Source: Pseudomonadota bacterium (GTDB lineage: Bacteria > Pseudomonadota > Gammaproteobacteria > Burkholderiales > Rhodocyclaceae). Taken from it: a stretch of DNA of 64,000 nucleotides. How positions within the stretch are numbered: position 1 is the stretch's first letter; each line of letters starts with the position of its first letter. Positions 51,123-60,825 of the stretch are shown piece by piece. The position numbers and the translations under genes were made by a program. The DNA lies in contig JAGTRU010000007.1 in the NCBI GenBank assembly GCA_018261905.1, positions 1-64,000 of the forward strand, given 5' to 3'. Below the pieces are notes generated by a model. It searched no databases, was not told the DNA's origin, and saw only the letters and a program-made list of their open reading frames with translations.

Positions 51123-51896
51123 ATGTGGAAACTGAACAGGCATTCCGCCCCCCCGCTATTTCGCTGCGGCCTCCTGCCCCGGCTGCTCTTCTGCGTCCTC
51201 GCCCTGGGTCTGGCGACGATGGGCCAGGCCGAGGAGAAGATCGTCCTGTCGACCGGCGTCCTTGAGCCTTACACGACACCCGACAAAAATGGCTTTCTCG
51301 ACCAATTGGTCGCCGCCCTGTTTCGGGAAATCGGTCGCCAGGGCGAAGTCATCGTCTATCCGACCGCGACCGAGCGCAGCATGCTCAATGCCAACGAGGG
51401 CGTAGACGACGGTCTGGCCATGCGCGTCGCCGGGCTGGAAAAACAGTATCCGAACCTGATTCGCGTCCCCGAGCCGGTCGCCGTCAATGACTTTGTCGCC
51501 TACACCACCGGCCGACGCTTCGTCACCGACCACTGGAACACCCTGTCGCCCTACATCGTGACCTACATCATCGGCTGGAAGGTGTTCGAACAAAACGTCC
51601 CCGAGGGCAAGGAAATCACCCTGGTCCGCGACGCCGATCAACTGTTCCGGCTATTGACCACGCAACGCGCCGACGTCGCCCTCTATGAGCGCTGGCAGGG
51701 CCTGGCCAAATCGCGCGCCCTGGGGATCAAGGTGCAGGTCATGGAACCGCCGCTGGTCAGGACCAACATGTACATCTATTTGCACCGGAAACATGCCGCT
51801 CTCGTCCCCCGACTTGCCGAGGCGCTGGCCAAAATGAAACGCGACGGCAGCTATCAACGCATTTTCGACCGAACTCTGCAACCTTACGCCAACTAA
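51123..51896 (+). CDS. Periplasmic solute-binding protein, family 3
   Basis: A 257-residue exported protein (signal LLPRLLFCVLALGLATMGQAEE) with a family 3 fold: LSTGVLEPYTTPDKNGFLDQLVAALFREI and a C-terminal LAEALAKMKRDGSYQRIFD. No ABC permease follows; instead a hybrid histidine kinase gene starts 6 bp later, so this protein probably serves as the soluble sensor of that kinase. Ligand unknown; amino acids or organic acids are typical. Confidence 0.85.
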   Translation: MWKLNRHSAPPLFRCGLLPRLLFCVLALGLATMGQAEEKIVLSTGVLEPYTTPDKNGFLDQLVAALFREIGRQGEVIVYPTATERSMLNANEGVDDGLAMRVAGLEKQYPNLIRVPEPVAVNDFVAYTTGRRFVTDHWNTLSPYIVTYIIGWKVFEQNVPEGKEITLVRDADQLFRLLTTQRADVALYERWQGLAKSRALGIKVQVMEPPLVRTNMYIYLHRKHAALVPRLAEALAKMKRDGSYQRIFDRTLQPYAN

Positions 51897-51902
51897 CCGG
51901 CG

Positions 51903-53861
51903 ATGCTACGTTTCTCCCAACTGCGACCGGGCAGACTGGCTCTGCACCTTGCCGCCTACGTCATAATTTTCAGCTCGCTGGTCGCCCTCGGCATTACGGC
52001 GACCGAGTTGTGGACCACTTATCGGCACGAAATTCGGCAAATCGACGAGCGCCTGCAACAGATCGAGGCGGCCTATGTCGAGAGCACGGTTGAAAATCTC
52101 TGGGTGATGGATGTCGAACGTCTGGAAACCCAGCTCCTCGGCATCACTCGCCTGCCCGACGTAGTCGGGGCGGAAATCCGGGTCGACGGCAAGACCCTGC
52201 ATAGCCAGGGCGTCGCTCTGCAAGGGGCCGGCATCAGCCGCAGCTTCCCGCTGCTGCGCATGCATCGCGGCCAGATGCAGTCGATCGGCGAACTGGTCGT
52301 CACCGCCTCCTATGAAAACGTCTATCGCCGCACCTTCGACCGCCTCTTCCTCTTTCTCGTCAGCAACGGCATCACCATCACCCTGGTTGCCATCTTCATG
52401 CTCTTTATCTTCTACCGGCTGATCGGCCGCCATATTGAGCAGATCGCCCGCTACGCCCTGGACCAGACCGCCCCGCAAGACGCCGAGCCCCTCACCCTGG
52501 AGCGCCGGGAACCGGCGGCGGCGGACGAACTGACGGTACTGACGACGGCCATCAACACCCTGCGCCAACGGCTGCTCGCCCTCAGCGAAGCGGAGAGCCG
52601 GCGGGCCGACGAGCTCGAGAAACTGGTCGCCGAACGCACCCAGCAACTGGAAACCGCCAAGGAATTCGCCGAAGCCGCCAATCGGGCGAAGAGCGACTTC
52701 CTGTCGAGCATGAGCCACGAACTGCGGACGCCGATGAACGCCATCATGGGGATGACCGACCTGGCGAAGCGCCATGCCACGGAACCGAAATTGCGCGACC
52801 AGCTGAGCAAGGTGACGCTGGCCTCGAAACACCTGCTCGGCATCATCAATGACATCCTCGACATTTCCAAGATCGAAGCCGAACGACTGACCCTCGAACA
52901 ACTCGATTTCCGGCTCGGCGAAGTCTTTGAAAACCTCAATAGCCTGATCGGCTACAAGGCCGCCGAGAAGCACCTCACCCTCGTCATCGATCTCGCCCCG
53001 GGCATCACCGGCATCACCCTGCGCGGCGACCCGGTCCGCCTCAACCAGATCCTGGTCAATCTGGCGGGGAATTCGGTCAAATTCACCGAGCACGGTTCGA
53101 TCACCCTGCTCGCCCAACTGGCCGAAGAGGACGAGCGCAGCATCCTGTTGCGCTGCGAAGTTCGCGACACCGGGATCGGTATCTCGCCGGCCGACCAGAA
53201 GCGCCTGTTTACGGCGTTCGAACAAGCCGACAGTTCGATGACCCGCAAGTACGGCGGCACCGGCCTCGGCCTGGCGATCAGCAAGCGTCTGGTCCGCCTG
53301 ATGGGCGGCGAGATCGGCGTGGACAGCAAGCCGGGCGTCGGCAGCACCTTCTGGTTCACCGTCCGCCTGGCCAAGGCCACGCCTAGCCCGGCCGACAGCG
53401 CGGGCAAGGCGGCCCGCCCGGCCGAGGAACAGATCCGCCGCGATTTCGCCGGGGCCCGTATTCTGCTGGCCGAGGACGAACCGATCAACCAGGAAGTCTC
53501 GCGCGGCCTGCTCGAGGATATCGGCCTGCACATCGAAGTGGCCGACGACGGGCGGTGCGCCGTCGACATGGCCAAGCGCAACACCTACGACCTGATCCTG
53601 ATGGACATGCAAATGCCCAACCTCAACGGCATCGATGCGACGCGGCAGATCCGGGCCTTGCCCGGCTACGCCGCCACGCCGATTCTGGCGATGACCGCCA
53701 ATGCCTTCGACGACGACCGCAAGACCTGTCTGGCGGCCGGCATGAACGACCATATCGGCAAGCCGGTCGATCCCGAGCTACTGTTCGCCACATTGCTCAA
53801 GTGGCTGCGCACGACGACGCACTCGGCGACGCCCGGCGCCAGCGCGGAGATCGAGTCGTAA
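51903..53861 (+). CDS. Hybrid sensor histidine kinase
   Basis: A 652-residue membrane protein: first helix near residues 18-36, periplasmic domain of about 115 residues, second helix near 150-170, HAMP, coiled coil, HisKA with [13 protein letters not shown], ATPase with [16 protein letters not shown] and [14 protein letters not shown], and a C-terminal receiver with phospho-acceptor Asp in [13 protein letters not shown]. It starts 6 bp after a periplasmic solute-binding protein gene, which suggests a two-protein sensor. No output regulator is adjacent. No clear ribosome binding site precedes the ATG; translation may be coupled. Confidence 0.92.
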   Translation: MLRFSQLRPGRLALHLAAYVIIFSSLVALGITATELWTTYRHEIRQIDERLQQIEAAYVESTVENLWVMDVERLETQLLGITRLPDVVGAEIRVDGKTLHSQGVALQGAGISRSFPLLRMHRGQMQSIGELVVTASYENVYRRTFDRLFLFLVSNGITITLVAIFMLFIFYRLIGRHIEQIARYALDQTAPQDAEPLTLERREPAAADELTVLTTAINTLRQRLLALSEAESRRADELEKLVAERTQQLETAKEFAEAANRAKSDFLSSMSHELRTPMNAIMGMTDLAKRHATEPKLRDQLSKVTLASKHLLGIINDILDISKIEAERLTLEQLDFRLGEVFENLNSLIGYKAAEKHLTLVIDLAPGITGITLRGDPVRLNQILVNLAGNSVKFTEHGSITLLAQLAEEDERSILLRCEVRDTGIGISPADQKRLFTAFEQADSSMTRKYGGTGLGLAISKRLVRLMGGEIGVDSKPGVGSTFWFTVRLAKATPSPADSAGKAARPAEEQIRRDFAGARILLAEDEPINQEVSRGLLEDIGLHIEVADDGRCAVDMAKRNTYDLILMDMQMPNLNGIDATRQIRALPGYAATPILAMTANAFDDDRKTCLAAGMNDHIGKPVDPELLFATLLKWLRTTTHSATPGASAEIES

Positions 53862-53963
53862 GCGAACGGCGCAAATGCCCCGGGCGGGAGTAGAGTATTC
53901 CCCCGGCACCGGGCAACCGGAGATTCGTCGCCACCCCGTAACCCGTCGAGAAAGGCCTTAACC

Positions 53964-54356
53964 ATGCCCATACCCTGGCTCAGCGTATTGCAAAGCGTGC
54001 CCTGGTCCGAGGTCCTCAGCAACGCCCCCAAGGTGGCCGATGGCGCGAAAAAGCTGTGGAAATCGGTCGCCCGCCGGGCTGCCCGGACCGCCCCCGGCGA
54101 AACCGCCGACGGCACGCTGGAAGCGCCCAGCATCGCCAGCCTGGATGGCCGGCTGGCCGCCGTCGAAAACACCATCGAAGACCTGCAGGGCCAGTTGCTG
54201 GCCACCTCCGAACTGCTCAAGACGCTGGCCGATCAGAACGCCCGGCTGGTGGCGCAAGCCGAGGCGGTGCGCCGCCAGTTGCGGCGGCAAGTAATGGCCA
54301 TCGTCATTCTCGCGGGCGGCCTCGTCGGCAGCCTGTGGTTCGGGCTGGGGCGCTGA
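53964..54356 (+). CDS. Small coiled-coil membrane protein
   Basis: A 130-residue protein with a hydrophobic-amphipathic N-terminus, a probable coiled coil (about residues 60-105, SLDGRLAAVENTIEDLQGQL) and one C-terminal membrane helix (MAIVILAGGLVGSLWFGLG). I do not recognise the family. GAGAAAGG precedes the ATG. Confidence 0.7.
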   Translation: MPIPWLSVLQSVPWSEVLSNAPKVADGAKKLWKSVARRAARTAPGETADGTLEAPSIASLDGRLAAVENTIEDLQGQLLATSELLKTLADQNARLVAQAEAVRRQLRRQVMAIVILAGGLVGSLWFGLGR

Positions 54357-54372
54357 GCCAGCGGCCCAAAAA

Positions 54373-55746
54373 CTAGGGCGCCGCCTGGCGCAGGGCGCGA
54401 TGCACCGCCCCGAGATCGGGATTGCCCGGCAACACCTGGCCGTTGATCTCGAGCACCGGCAACTGGACCCGGGCGTCGCCCGCGCCGCTGCCGGCGATGA
54501 TCGAGTGCAGGCGTTCGGCCGCACTCTGGTCGCGGTCAACGGCATAGACGGTGTAATGCAAACCGTTGGCGTTGAGCCAGCTACGCATGTTGTCGCACTC
54601 GGTGCAACCGGCCATCAGGTAGATATCGATCCGGTTGGTGCTGGCATAGCGCCCGCTCCCCGGCGCGTCGACATTCTCCGTCTCGGCATCGTCAGCCACC
54701 GCCGCCGGGCCCTGCCCGGCGCTCATGGCCGCGACGAAACGCGCCGCCTTTTCCGGGTTCTGGCTGAAGCTGCGGAAACTCAGCCCGCCCACCACCAGCA
54801 CCGCGAGGAGGGCGAGCAAGGCCCGGCGACCACCGCCCTCGGCCGGCGGCGGCCCATATTCGTTAGCCTCGTCCTCGCCGTGAATGAACAGCAGGACGAA
54901 GGCCATCAGCGCGCCCAGCACCGGCACCAGGGCGACCAAGGCGAGCCAACCGGTGCGCCCGGTATCGTGCAGGCGCAAGGCAATACAGCGGATGGCGTAG
55001 ACCGCCGAAAGAAACAACCCGAAACCGGCGAAAGCCATTTTTCCCGAAACCGCCGCCAGCCACACCAGGAGCAGCCAGAGTACGCTACCGAGCAGCGAAG
55101 CGGCAAAATAATCGAGTCCCCCCAGGCGCCCGGAAAAGCCCAGCCCGAGGATCCCCGCGCCCGACTCAGCGGTCGGGCGCGAACGCCCGGCCGGCGCCGG
55201 CGACCGATTCGCCGGCGGACTGGCCCGCGCCGCGCGGGCCTCGTTTTCAGCAGCGGCCTGGGCTTCCAGGAAGCGCGGCATATCCAGTCCGCACTGCCGG
55301 CAAAGGGTCCGTTTCGGCTGCGCCTCGCCGCATTTCGGGCAAATCATCTCGGCCGCCGGCGCGCTCGGCAGCAAGCTCAACCCGCTGTCGGCAGCGCCCG
55401 GGGCAGGGGTGGCGGGGCTGGAAACGACGACCGGCGCGGCCAGGGCAAACAATTCGTCGCTGCCGCCTGCCGCGGTCGGCGGCGGCACGACGACGGCGGG
55501 CGGCACGACAATTTCTGCCAAGGGCTCGCAACGCGCTTCGAGGTCGAGCTCCTGCAAGCGGGCCCGCAGTTTTTCGGCCGCGGCAGCCGAGGCCTGGCGG
55601 GAAACGACCACCGGCTTGCCGCAAAGCATCCGTTCGAGTTGCTCGCCCTGCAGCCGGAAGACCCGCCCGACCTCGGCCTGGATTGCGGCGAGCGGAGCGC
55701 CGGACAGGGTCCGCCCGGAAATCACCACCCTGAATTGTTGCGTCAT
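54373..55746 (-). CDS. Zinc ribbon-DUF805-glutaredoxin fusion protein
   Basis: A 457-residue multi-domain protein. Residues 1-75 form a small alpha-beta domain (FRVVISGRTLSG, LDLEARCEPL); a zinc ribbon follows near 150-175 (CPKCGEAQPKRTLCRQCGLDM); then a charged Pro/Ala linker; then a DUF805-like membrane region with several helices (about 215-330); and a C-terminal glutaredoxin-like domain with the active-site motif CTEC (YLMAGCTECDNMRSWL). The position of the redox domain relative to the membrane is not clear. The combination suggests a membrane redox sensor or thiol carrier, but function is unknown. ATG 55746 is used. Confidence 0.75.
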   Translation of the reverse strand: MTQQFRVVISGRTLSGAPLAAIQAEVGRVFRLQGEQLERMLCGKPVVVSRQASAAAAEKLRARLQELDLEARCEPLAEIVVPPAVVVPPPTAAGGSDELFALAAPVVVSSPATPAPGAADSGLSLLPSAPAAEMICPKCGEAQPKRTLCRQCGLDMPRFLEAQAAAENEARAARASPPANRSPAPAGRSRPTAESGAGILGLGFSGRLGGLDYFAASLLGSVLWLLLVWLAAVSGKMAFAGFGLFLSAVYAIRCIALRLHDTGRTGWLALVALVPVLGALMAFVLLFIHGEDEANEYGPPPAEGGGRRALLALLAVLVVGGLSFRSFSQNPEKAARFVAAMSAGQGPAAVADDAETENVDAPGSGRYASTNRIDIYLMAGCTECDNMRSWLNANGLHYTVYAVDRDQSAAERLHSIIAGSGAGDARVQLPVLEINGQVLPGNPDLGAVHRALRQAAP

Positions 55747-55862
55747 GATTCTTTTGGGATATCGAAGATATCGGGCATTCTGCCCGCAAACCTGCCGCTT
55801 GACCAATTCGCCGGCATGACCGACGTATAATCAAGCGCACTTTTGCCGCCTCGCCGCCCCCC

Positions 55863-57293
55863 ATGCTGATCCTTCCCCTTCCGGCCCGTCCCGACTGGAG
55901 CCGCCCACCGCTGGCCACCCTGCTCATCATGCTGCTCTGCCTGCTCGCCTTTTTCATGCAGGGCAGCGACGACCAGCGTTATGCGCAGGCCTGGCGCTTC
56001 TATCAGCAATCGGGAACGGCCCAACTGGAAATGACCGCCTATCTGGCCGAGCTCGAGCGCCAACAAAAAACCGAGACGGCGACGAAACTGCGCCGTCTGG
56101 CCGCCGCCTCACCCATCCCGGCCTACCAGGAGATGGAGAACGACAGCGATTTCATGCGTCGCCTGCGCGGCAACCGGGTGATTACCCCGGAACGTGCCGA
56201 TTACCCGCTCTGGCGCAACAACCGCAGTCATTTCGAGAAACTTCGCCAGCGCGTGGTCACCGAAAACTATGCGCTGAACGGCCAGGAACCGCGCCTCGTC
56301 ACCTTGTTCACGCACCAGTTCCTGCACGGCGACATCATGCACCTGAGCGGCAACCTGGCCGTGCTCTTCATCGTCGGTTACACCGTCGAAGCCGCCCTTG
56401 GTCCGCTCGGCTTTCTCGCCCTCTATCTGCTCGGCGGCCTCGGTTCGGCGCTGCCCGACGTCCTCCTGCCGGCCACCGGCTACCGCCTGTCACTCGGCGC
56501 CTCGGGCGCCATCTCGGCCGTCATGGCGGCCTATCTCGTACTGTTCGGACGGCGCCGGATCAATTTCTTCTATTGGCTGTTGTTCTTTTTCGGCACCGTC
56601 CGCTGGCCGGCGCTGATCATTTTGCCGATCTGGCTGGCCAATGAACTGCTGCAAAAATTCGTCCTCGATCGTGGCGGCCACGTCAATTATCTGGCCCACT
56701 TTGCCGGCTTCCTCAGCGGCGCGCTGCTGATCGGCGCTTATCGCTGGCACCACCGGGGCCGCAGCGCCGCCCTGGTGCACCGCCAGGATACCGAGCAAGC
56801 CATCGAAGCGATCCGCCGGCAGGCCGAGAAATACGTCGCCGAGATGCAGTTCGGCCCGGCCGCCCTGCAATATCGCAAGCTGTTCGCCGAACATCGGCCG
56901 ACCGCTCCCGCCCTGGCCGCGGAATATCTGCGCATCGCCCGACTCGCCCGGCAACCCGAGCTGCAAGCCGAGGCCAACCGGCTGTTGCTGAAAGCGGCGG
57001 CCCGCGACCCGCAATCGATCGCCCCCGACCTCCTCGCCGAAGCACTCAACGGCGGCCCCGGCAGCACCCCCCGACTGACCCCGGCTCAATGGGAAAGCCT
57101 GCTTGGCCGCCTGATCGACGGCCAGCAACTGGACGCCGCCGAGCGCCTGTTGCTCCACCTCTTTGCCCACCCGGAAACCGCTGCGGCAACGCGGCGCCAG
57201 GCCCATCGCCTGGCCCAGGTCTACAGCGCGGCCGGCCAGACCGAGCGCGCCGCGCCGCTCCTCCGGCTGGCCGCCCGACCAACTGTCCCCTAA
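55863..57293 (+). CDS. Rhomboid-family intramembrane serine protease with TPR-like tail
   Basis: A 476-residue membrane protein. After one N-terminal helix and a long periplasmic segment (residues about 30-135), the rhomboid core has TLFTHQFLHGDIMHLSGN, the catalytic Ser in LSLGASGAISAVMAAY (GxSG) and the catalytic His in NYLAHFAGFLSG. The C-terminal 160 residues form TPR-like helices. It would cleave membrane proteins within the bilayer; substrates unknown. A TATAAT lies at 55826-55831. It is convergent with the next gene, stops overlapping. Confidence 0.87.
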   Translation: MLILPLPARPDWSRPPLATLLIMLLCLLAFFMQGSDDQRYAQAWRFYQQSGTAQLEMTAYLAELERQQKTETATKLRRLAAASPIPAYQEMENDSDFMRRLRGNRVITPERADYPLWRNNRSHFEKLRQRVVTENYALNGQEPRLVTLFTHQFLHGDIMHLSGNLAVLFIVGYTVEAALGPLGFLALYLLGGLGSALPDVLLPATGYRLSLGASGAISAVMAAYLVLFGRRRINFFYWLLFFFGTVRWPALIILPIWLANELLQKFVLDRGGHVNYLAHFAGFLSGALLIGAYRWHHRGRSAALVHRQDTEQAIEAIRRQAEKYVAEMQFGPAALQYRKLFAEHRPTAPALAAEYLRIARLARQPELQAEANRLLLKAAARDPQSIAPDLLAEALNGGPGSTPRLTPAQWESLLGRLIDGQQLDAAERLLLHLFAHPETAAATRRQAHRLAQVYSAAGQTERAAPLLRLAARPTVP

Positions 57294-58594
57294 ACCCGGC
57301 GCTCCGGCCTGGCGACCGCGCTCAGGCGGTCGAGCAGTTGGCCCAGGCGGACAGCCTCCGCCGCCGCCGGCGTCGCCGGAAAATGCTGACGCACGGCAGC
57401 CAGCACCCGCCGCGCCTGGGCTTCGTCACGCTGGTCTTCGATGAGCAGGCGGGCACCGAGCAGATAGATGGCGGCCGTCTCGGCATGCCCCGGAAAACGC
57501 CGGTCGAAGCCCTTCAACAGACGCCCCGCACTGGCGTAGCGGTGGGCCGCCAGACAAGCCTCGGCGAGCGGCCGGACGGAGTTCGCCAAGGGCGGCTGGT
57601 AATCCGGCTGCTGTTGCCAGATGGCTTCGAGAAGATCGATCGCCTGCCGCGACTGGCCTTCCTGCACCAGGCTCGGCAACCATTTCCCGGCATGCTCGAG
57701 CATCGCCTGCGCCTGGCCGGGGACGGCCAGCAACAGCCGGTGCAAACGCAGATTGGCCGCGGCATCGCCCGGCGTTTCGGCGAGTTCGCTGCGGGCCAGG
57801 GCGATCGCCTCGTCGTAACGCCCTTCCTTGAGCAGGCTGGCCGACTGCGCCGCCCGCCGCTTCGCCGGATCCTCGGGCCGACCGGCCGGCGTCTGCCGCT
57901 CGAAGCCGACATCGACCGCTAGTCCGAGCACATCGTGGTATTGATAGAGGGCGTAGCCCATCAGCCGGAACATGACGACGATGAAATAGGCGCCGACGAA
58001 ACCGCCGACCACGCTGACCAGCGCCTGCGGAATGATCGGCATCAGGAAATTGAGCAGCGCGCCGCTGCTCGACGAAAGCAGCAGCAGGCAGCCGCAGAGC
58101 CCGAGATAGGGCAGCCCGATGCCGTGCATCAGCGCCCACAGCCGGGGCGGCGAGATCGATTCGCCGAGATCGTCGGTCAGGGCCAGCAACATGGTATTGG
58201 CCGGCAGCGCCAGGGCGAAGAGGACGAGCAGCACCATGCCCAGATGCCGGCCGCCGAGCGTCGCCGCGTAGGCGCTCAGGGTCAGGCCGATGGCGATGAC
58301 GACGAATTGCTTGTAGGGCAGGTATTTACCGCCGTGCACCGGGTCGACGAAGACTTCCCCGTCGTCCAGGTAACCGCGCGCCGTGCGCTCCAGCACCCGG
58401 TAACCGTAACGCAGCGTGGCGACCAGCAGGACCAGTTCGAGGATCAGGTTGACCGGCACGAAAAGCAGGCTGGCCAGGCCGGCGAGCACGCCGAAAGCCA
58501 GGCAGTAGAGCAACGGCTCGAGGGCCAGCGGATAAACGAAGAAGCTGCCGAAGCGGCTCCAGTAAGGCTGAATGCTGGCGGGAGTGGTGGTCAT
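57290..58594 (-). CDS. Membrane protein with TPR-like C-terminus
   Basis: A 434-residue protein. The first 230 residues hold about six membrane helices (FVYPLALEPLLYCLAFGVL, LILELVLLVATLRYGY and others); the last 190 form TPR-like helical repeats (LLKEGRYDEAIALARSEL). It resembles a group of DUF4013-like proteins, but the match is weak. It is convergent with the rhomboid gene, and both end in TPR-like tails, so the two may act together. Confidence 0.65.
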   Translation of the reverse strand: MTTTPASIQPYWSRFGSFFVYPLALEPLLYCLAFGVLAGLASLLFVPVNLILELVLLVATLRYGYRVLERTARGYLDDGEVFVDPVHGGKYLPYKQFVVIAIGLTLSAYAATLGGRHLGMVLLVLFALALPANTMLLALTDDLGESISPPRLWALMHGIGLPYLGLCGCLLLLSSSSGALLNFLMPIIPQALVSVVGGFVGAYFIVVMFRLMGYALYQYHDVLGLAVDVGFERQTPAGRPEDPAKRRAAQSASLLKEGRYDEAIALARSELAETPGDAAANLRLHRLLLAVPGQAQAMLEHAGKWLPSLVQEGQSRQAIDLLEAIWQQQPDYQPPLANSVRPLAEACLAAHRYASAGRLLKGFDRRFPGHAETAAIYLLGARLLIEDQRDEAQARRVLAAVRQHFPATPAAAEAVRLGQLLDRLSAVARPERRV

Positions 58595-58696
58595 CGGGAG
58601 GAAATGGGCGGTTCGCCGTGGGTGGGGCGTCCAGCTTACCCGAAGTGCATCGCGGCCGCAGCCTTCCTGCCGCCGGCGATTGCCACCGACGACCCG

Positions 58697-59194
58697 TCAG
58701 AGCACGAGCGGCCGATCGGGCAGTTCGTTGGGATTGTTGGCGCCGGCCGGAAAGTGCTCGCCCAGCAAGGCGCCGGCCCGCTGGATGGCGGCCAGCGCGC
58801 CGGCCCGGTAGTCGCCCGCCGTGAACGCCGCTTCCATGCGCCGGCAGATGGCATCCCACTCGGCTTGCGGCACTTTCGCGGCGATGCCGCGGTCGGCCAG
58901 GATTTCGACCTGGCGATCGACCAGTTGGACATAGATCAGCACGCCGCAATTCTCTTCGGTATCCCAGACGCCGAGCCGGCCGAACAGTTCGGCGGCACGC
59001 TGGCGGGCGCTGCACGACCGGCAGAGATCGGCGAACGGCAGCGGGCCCTCGACGACGAAACGAAGTTCGCCGCGCTGCCCGACTTCGGCCACTTCGACGG
59101 CGGCGCCGATCTCCGCCAGCAGGCGCGGACCGAAACGGCGGGCCGCCAGCCAGGGCGGCGTCAGCAAATGTTTGAACAGACGTCGGATCGTCAT
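58697..59194 (-). CDS. TPM-domain protein
   Basis: A 165-residue protein with a TPM domain: IGAAVEVAEVGQRGELRFVVEG, then ENCGVLIYVQLVDRQVEILADRGI and a helical end ending LPDRPLVL. TPM proteins are associated with LemA and photosystem or membrane-protein maintenance; bacterial roles are unclear. Its start abuts the stop of the larger TPM gene upstream (TAG-ATG), so it forms an operon lemA, TPM, TPM. Confidence 0.83.
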   Translation of the reverse strand: MTIRRLFKHLLTPPWLAARRFGPRLLAEIGAAVEVAEVGQRGELRFVVEGPLPFADLCRSCSARQRAAELFGRLGVWDTEENCGVLIYVQLVDRQVEILADRGIAAKVPQAEWDAICRRMEAAFTAGDYRAGALAAIQRAGALLGEHFPAGANNPNELPDRPLVL

Positions 59195-60064
59195 CTACCA
59201 GCTCCCCGAGGCGCCACCGCCCCCACCCAGGCCGCCCCCGCCGCCGAAACCGCCGCCGCCACGACCGCCGCGCAGTAGGCCGCTGAGCAGGAGATCGAGA
59301 CCGAACAGCGAAAGAAAGATGCCGGCCAGGGCCCCGCCGACAATACCAAGCAGGCCGCCGACCAGCAGCCAGCCGAGGAGCGCCGTCAGGCCGCCGGCCA
59401 CGCCACAGCCGAGGAGGTTGCCGAGGAGCTGACGGAGAATGCGGCCACCGATGACCAGGGCAATCAGGATGCCGATGAACAGGCCTTCCGGGAGGTCGCT
59501 CAAACTCGTTTTGCCACCGCCATCAAGCGGGCGCCCCGGGCTCACCGCTGGCAAGGCTTCGCCATCGATCACCTTGATCAGGGCATCGACCCCGGCCTGG
59601 ATGCCGCCGGCGAAATCCCCCGCGGTGAACCGCGGGACGATCACTTCGGCAATGATGCGCTTGGCCGTGGCGTCGTTGAGCGCCCCTTCCAGACCGTAGC
59701 CGACTTCGATGCGCAGCTTGCGATCATCCTTGGCGACGATCAGCAGGGCGCCGTCATCCACTCCCCGGCGGCCGATCTTCCAGGCCTCGAGCAGGCGGGT
59801 GCCGAACTGCTCGATGCTTTCCGGGCCGGTGCTCGGCAAGATCAGGACCACTAGCTGTGCCCCCTTGCGCCCCTCGAATTCGGCCAACTGTTGTTCGAGA
59901 GCGACTTTCTGCGCCGCCGGCAAGGTCCCGGTCAGGTCGGTGAGGCGGGCCGTCAGGCTCGGCAGGGCGACCGGCCCGGCCGTCTCGAGCACCGGCGCCG
60001 CCCAGGCCAGCAGCGGCAACAGGCCGCAGAGCAAGGCAACGAGGCCGAGGCGCAGACGGCGCAT
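59195..60064 (-). CDS. TPM-domain membrane protein (YgcG-like)
   Basis: A 289-residue exported membrane protein: signal sequence (LGLVALLCGLLPLLAWA), TPM domain (about residues 33-170, QLAEFEGRKGAQLVVLIL and LRIEVGYGLEGALND), two membrane helices and a Gly-rich tail (RGGGGFGGGGGLGGGGG). This YgcG-like architecture is normally encoded beside lemA, as here, where it starts 6 bp after the lemA stop. Function unclear. Confidence 0.87.
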   Translation of the reverse strand: MRRLRLGLVALLCGLLPLLAWAAPVLETAGPVALPSLTARLTDLTGTLPAAQKVALEQQLAEFEGRKGAQLVVLILPSTGPESIEQFGTRLLEAWKIGRRGVDDGALLIVAKDDRKLRIEVGYGLEGALNDATAKRIIAEVIVPRFTAGDFAGGIQAGVDALIKVIDGEALPAVSPGRPLDGGGKTSLSDLPEGLFIGILIALVIGGRILRQLLGNLLGCGVAGGLTALLGWLLVGGLLGIVGGALAGIFLSLFGLDLLLSGLLRGGRGGGGFGGGGGLGGGGGASGSW

Positions 60065-60070
60065 CGCGAC

Positions 60071-60691
60071 TTACTTGGCCGGCGCGGCCGGGGCCGGCTT
60101 GGGCGCGGCGAAATCGATCTTCGGGGCCACGCTGATCGCCTTTTCATCATCGACCGTGAAATTGGCCTTGGTCTTCCAGCCCATGGCCATGGCGGTCAGG
60201 TTGTTGGGGAAGGTCCGCACCGAGACGTTGTAGTCCTGCACCGTCTTGATGTAACGGTTGCGGGAGACGGCGATCCGGTTCTCGGTACCTTCGATCTGGG
60301 CCTGCAGATCGCGGAAATTGGCATCGGCCTTCAACTGCGGATAATTCTCGGAAACCACCAGCAGACGACCGAGTGCGCTCGACAGATCACCTTGGGCTTT
60401 CTGGAACTTGGCAAAAGCGACTTCGTCATTGACCAGTTCCGGCGTCGCCTTGATGCTGCCGACACTGGCCCGCGCCGCCGTGACTTCGGTCAGGACATCC
60501 TTCTCGTGGGCAGCATAGCCCTGGACGACGGCGACCAGATTGGGCACCAGATCGGCCCGCCGCTGGTACTGGTTCAAAACCTCGGACCAGGCGGCGGTGA
60601 CCGCCTCGTCATTGCTCTGAATCTGGTTGTAACCGCAGCCGGAAAGCAGCGTAACGAGAAAGGCGAGGAGGACGAGCAGACGAAGCTTCAT
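60071..60691 (-). CDS. lemA: LemA family lipoprotein
   Basis: A 206-residue protein with lipobox LSGCGYN (lipid-modified Cys near residue 18) and the LemA signature YNQIQSNDEAVTAAWSEV, NQYQRRADLVPNLVAVVQGY and RNRYIKTVQDYN. ATG 60691 gives the proper lipoprotein signal; the open frame extends upstream without support. LemA proteins are helical membrane-anchored proteins of unclear function, co-transcribed with TPM genes as here. Confidence 0.92.
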   Translation of the reverse strand: MKLRLLVLLAFLVTLLSGCGYNQIQSNDEAVTAAWSEVLNQYQRRADLVPNLVAVVQGYAAHEKDVLTEVTAARASVGSIKATPELVNDEVAFAKFQKAQGDLSSALGRLLVVSENYPQLKADANFRDLQAQIEGTENRIAVSRNRYIKTVQDYNVSVRTFPNNLTAMAMGWKTKANFTVDDEKAISVAPKIDFAAPKPAPAAPAK

Positions 60692-60825
60692 GACGGAAAT
60701 CTCCAGTATTTGGGCATACCACAGCAATATGGGGCCATTGCCGCGAAAGCTCAAGACCGGAATAGCGGGCCGCGGCGACTTATGCCTTTATAATATTTGT
60801 CACTTGTTTAACAAAGGCCGTCCCC

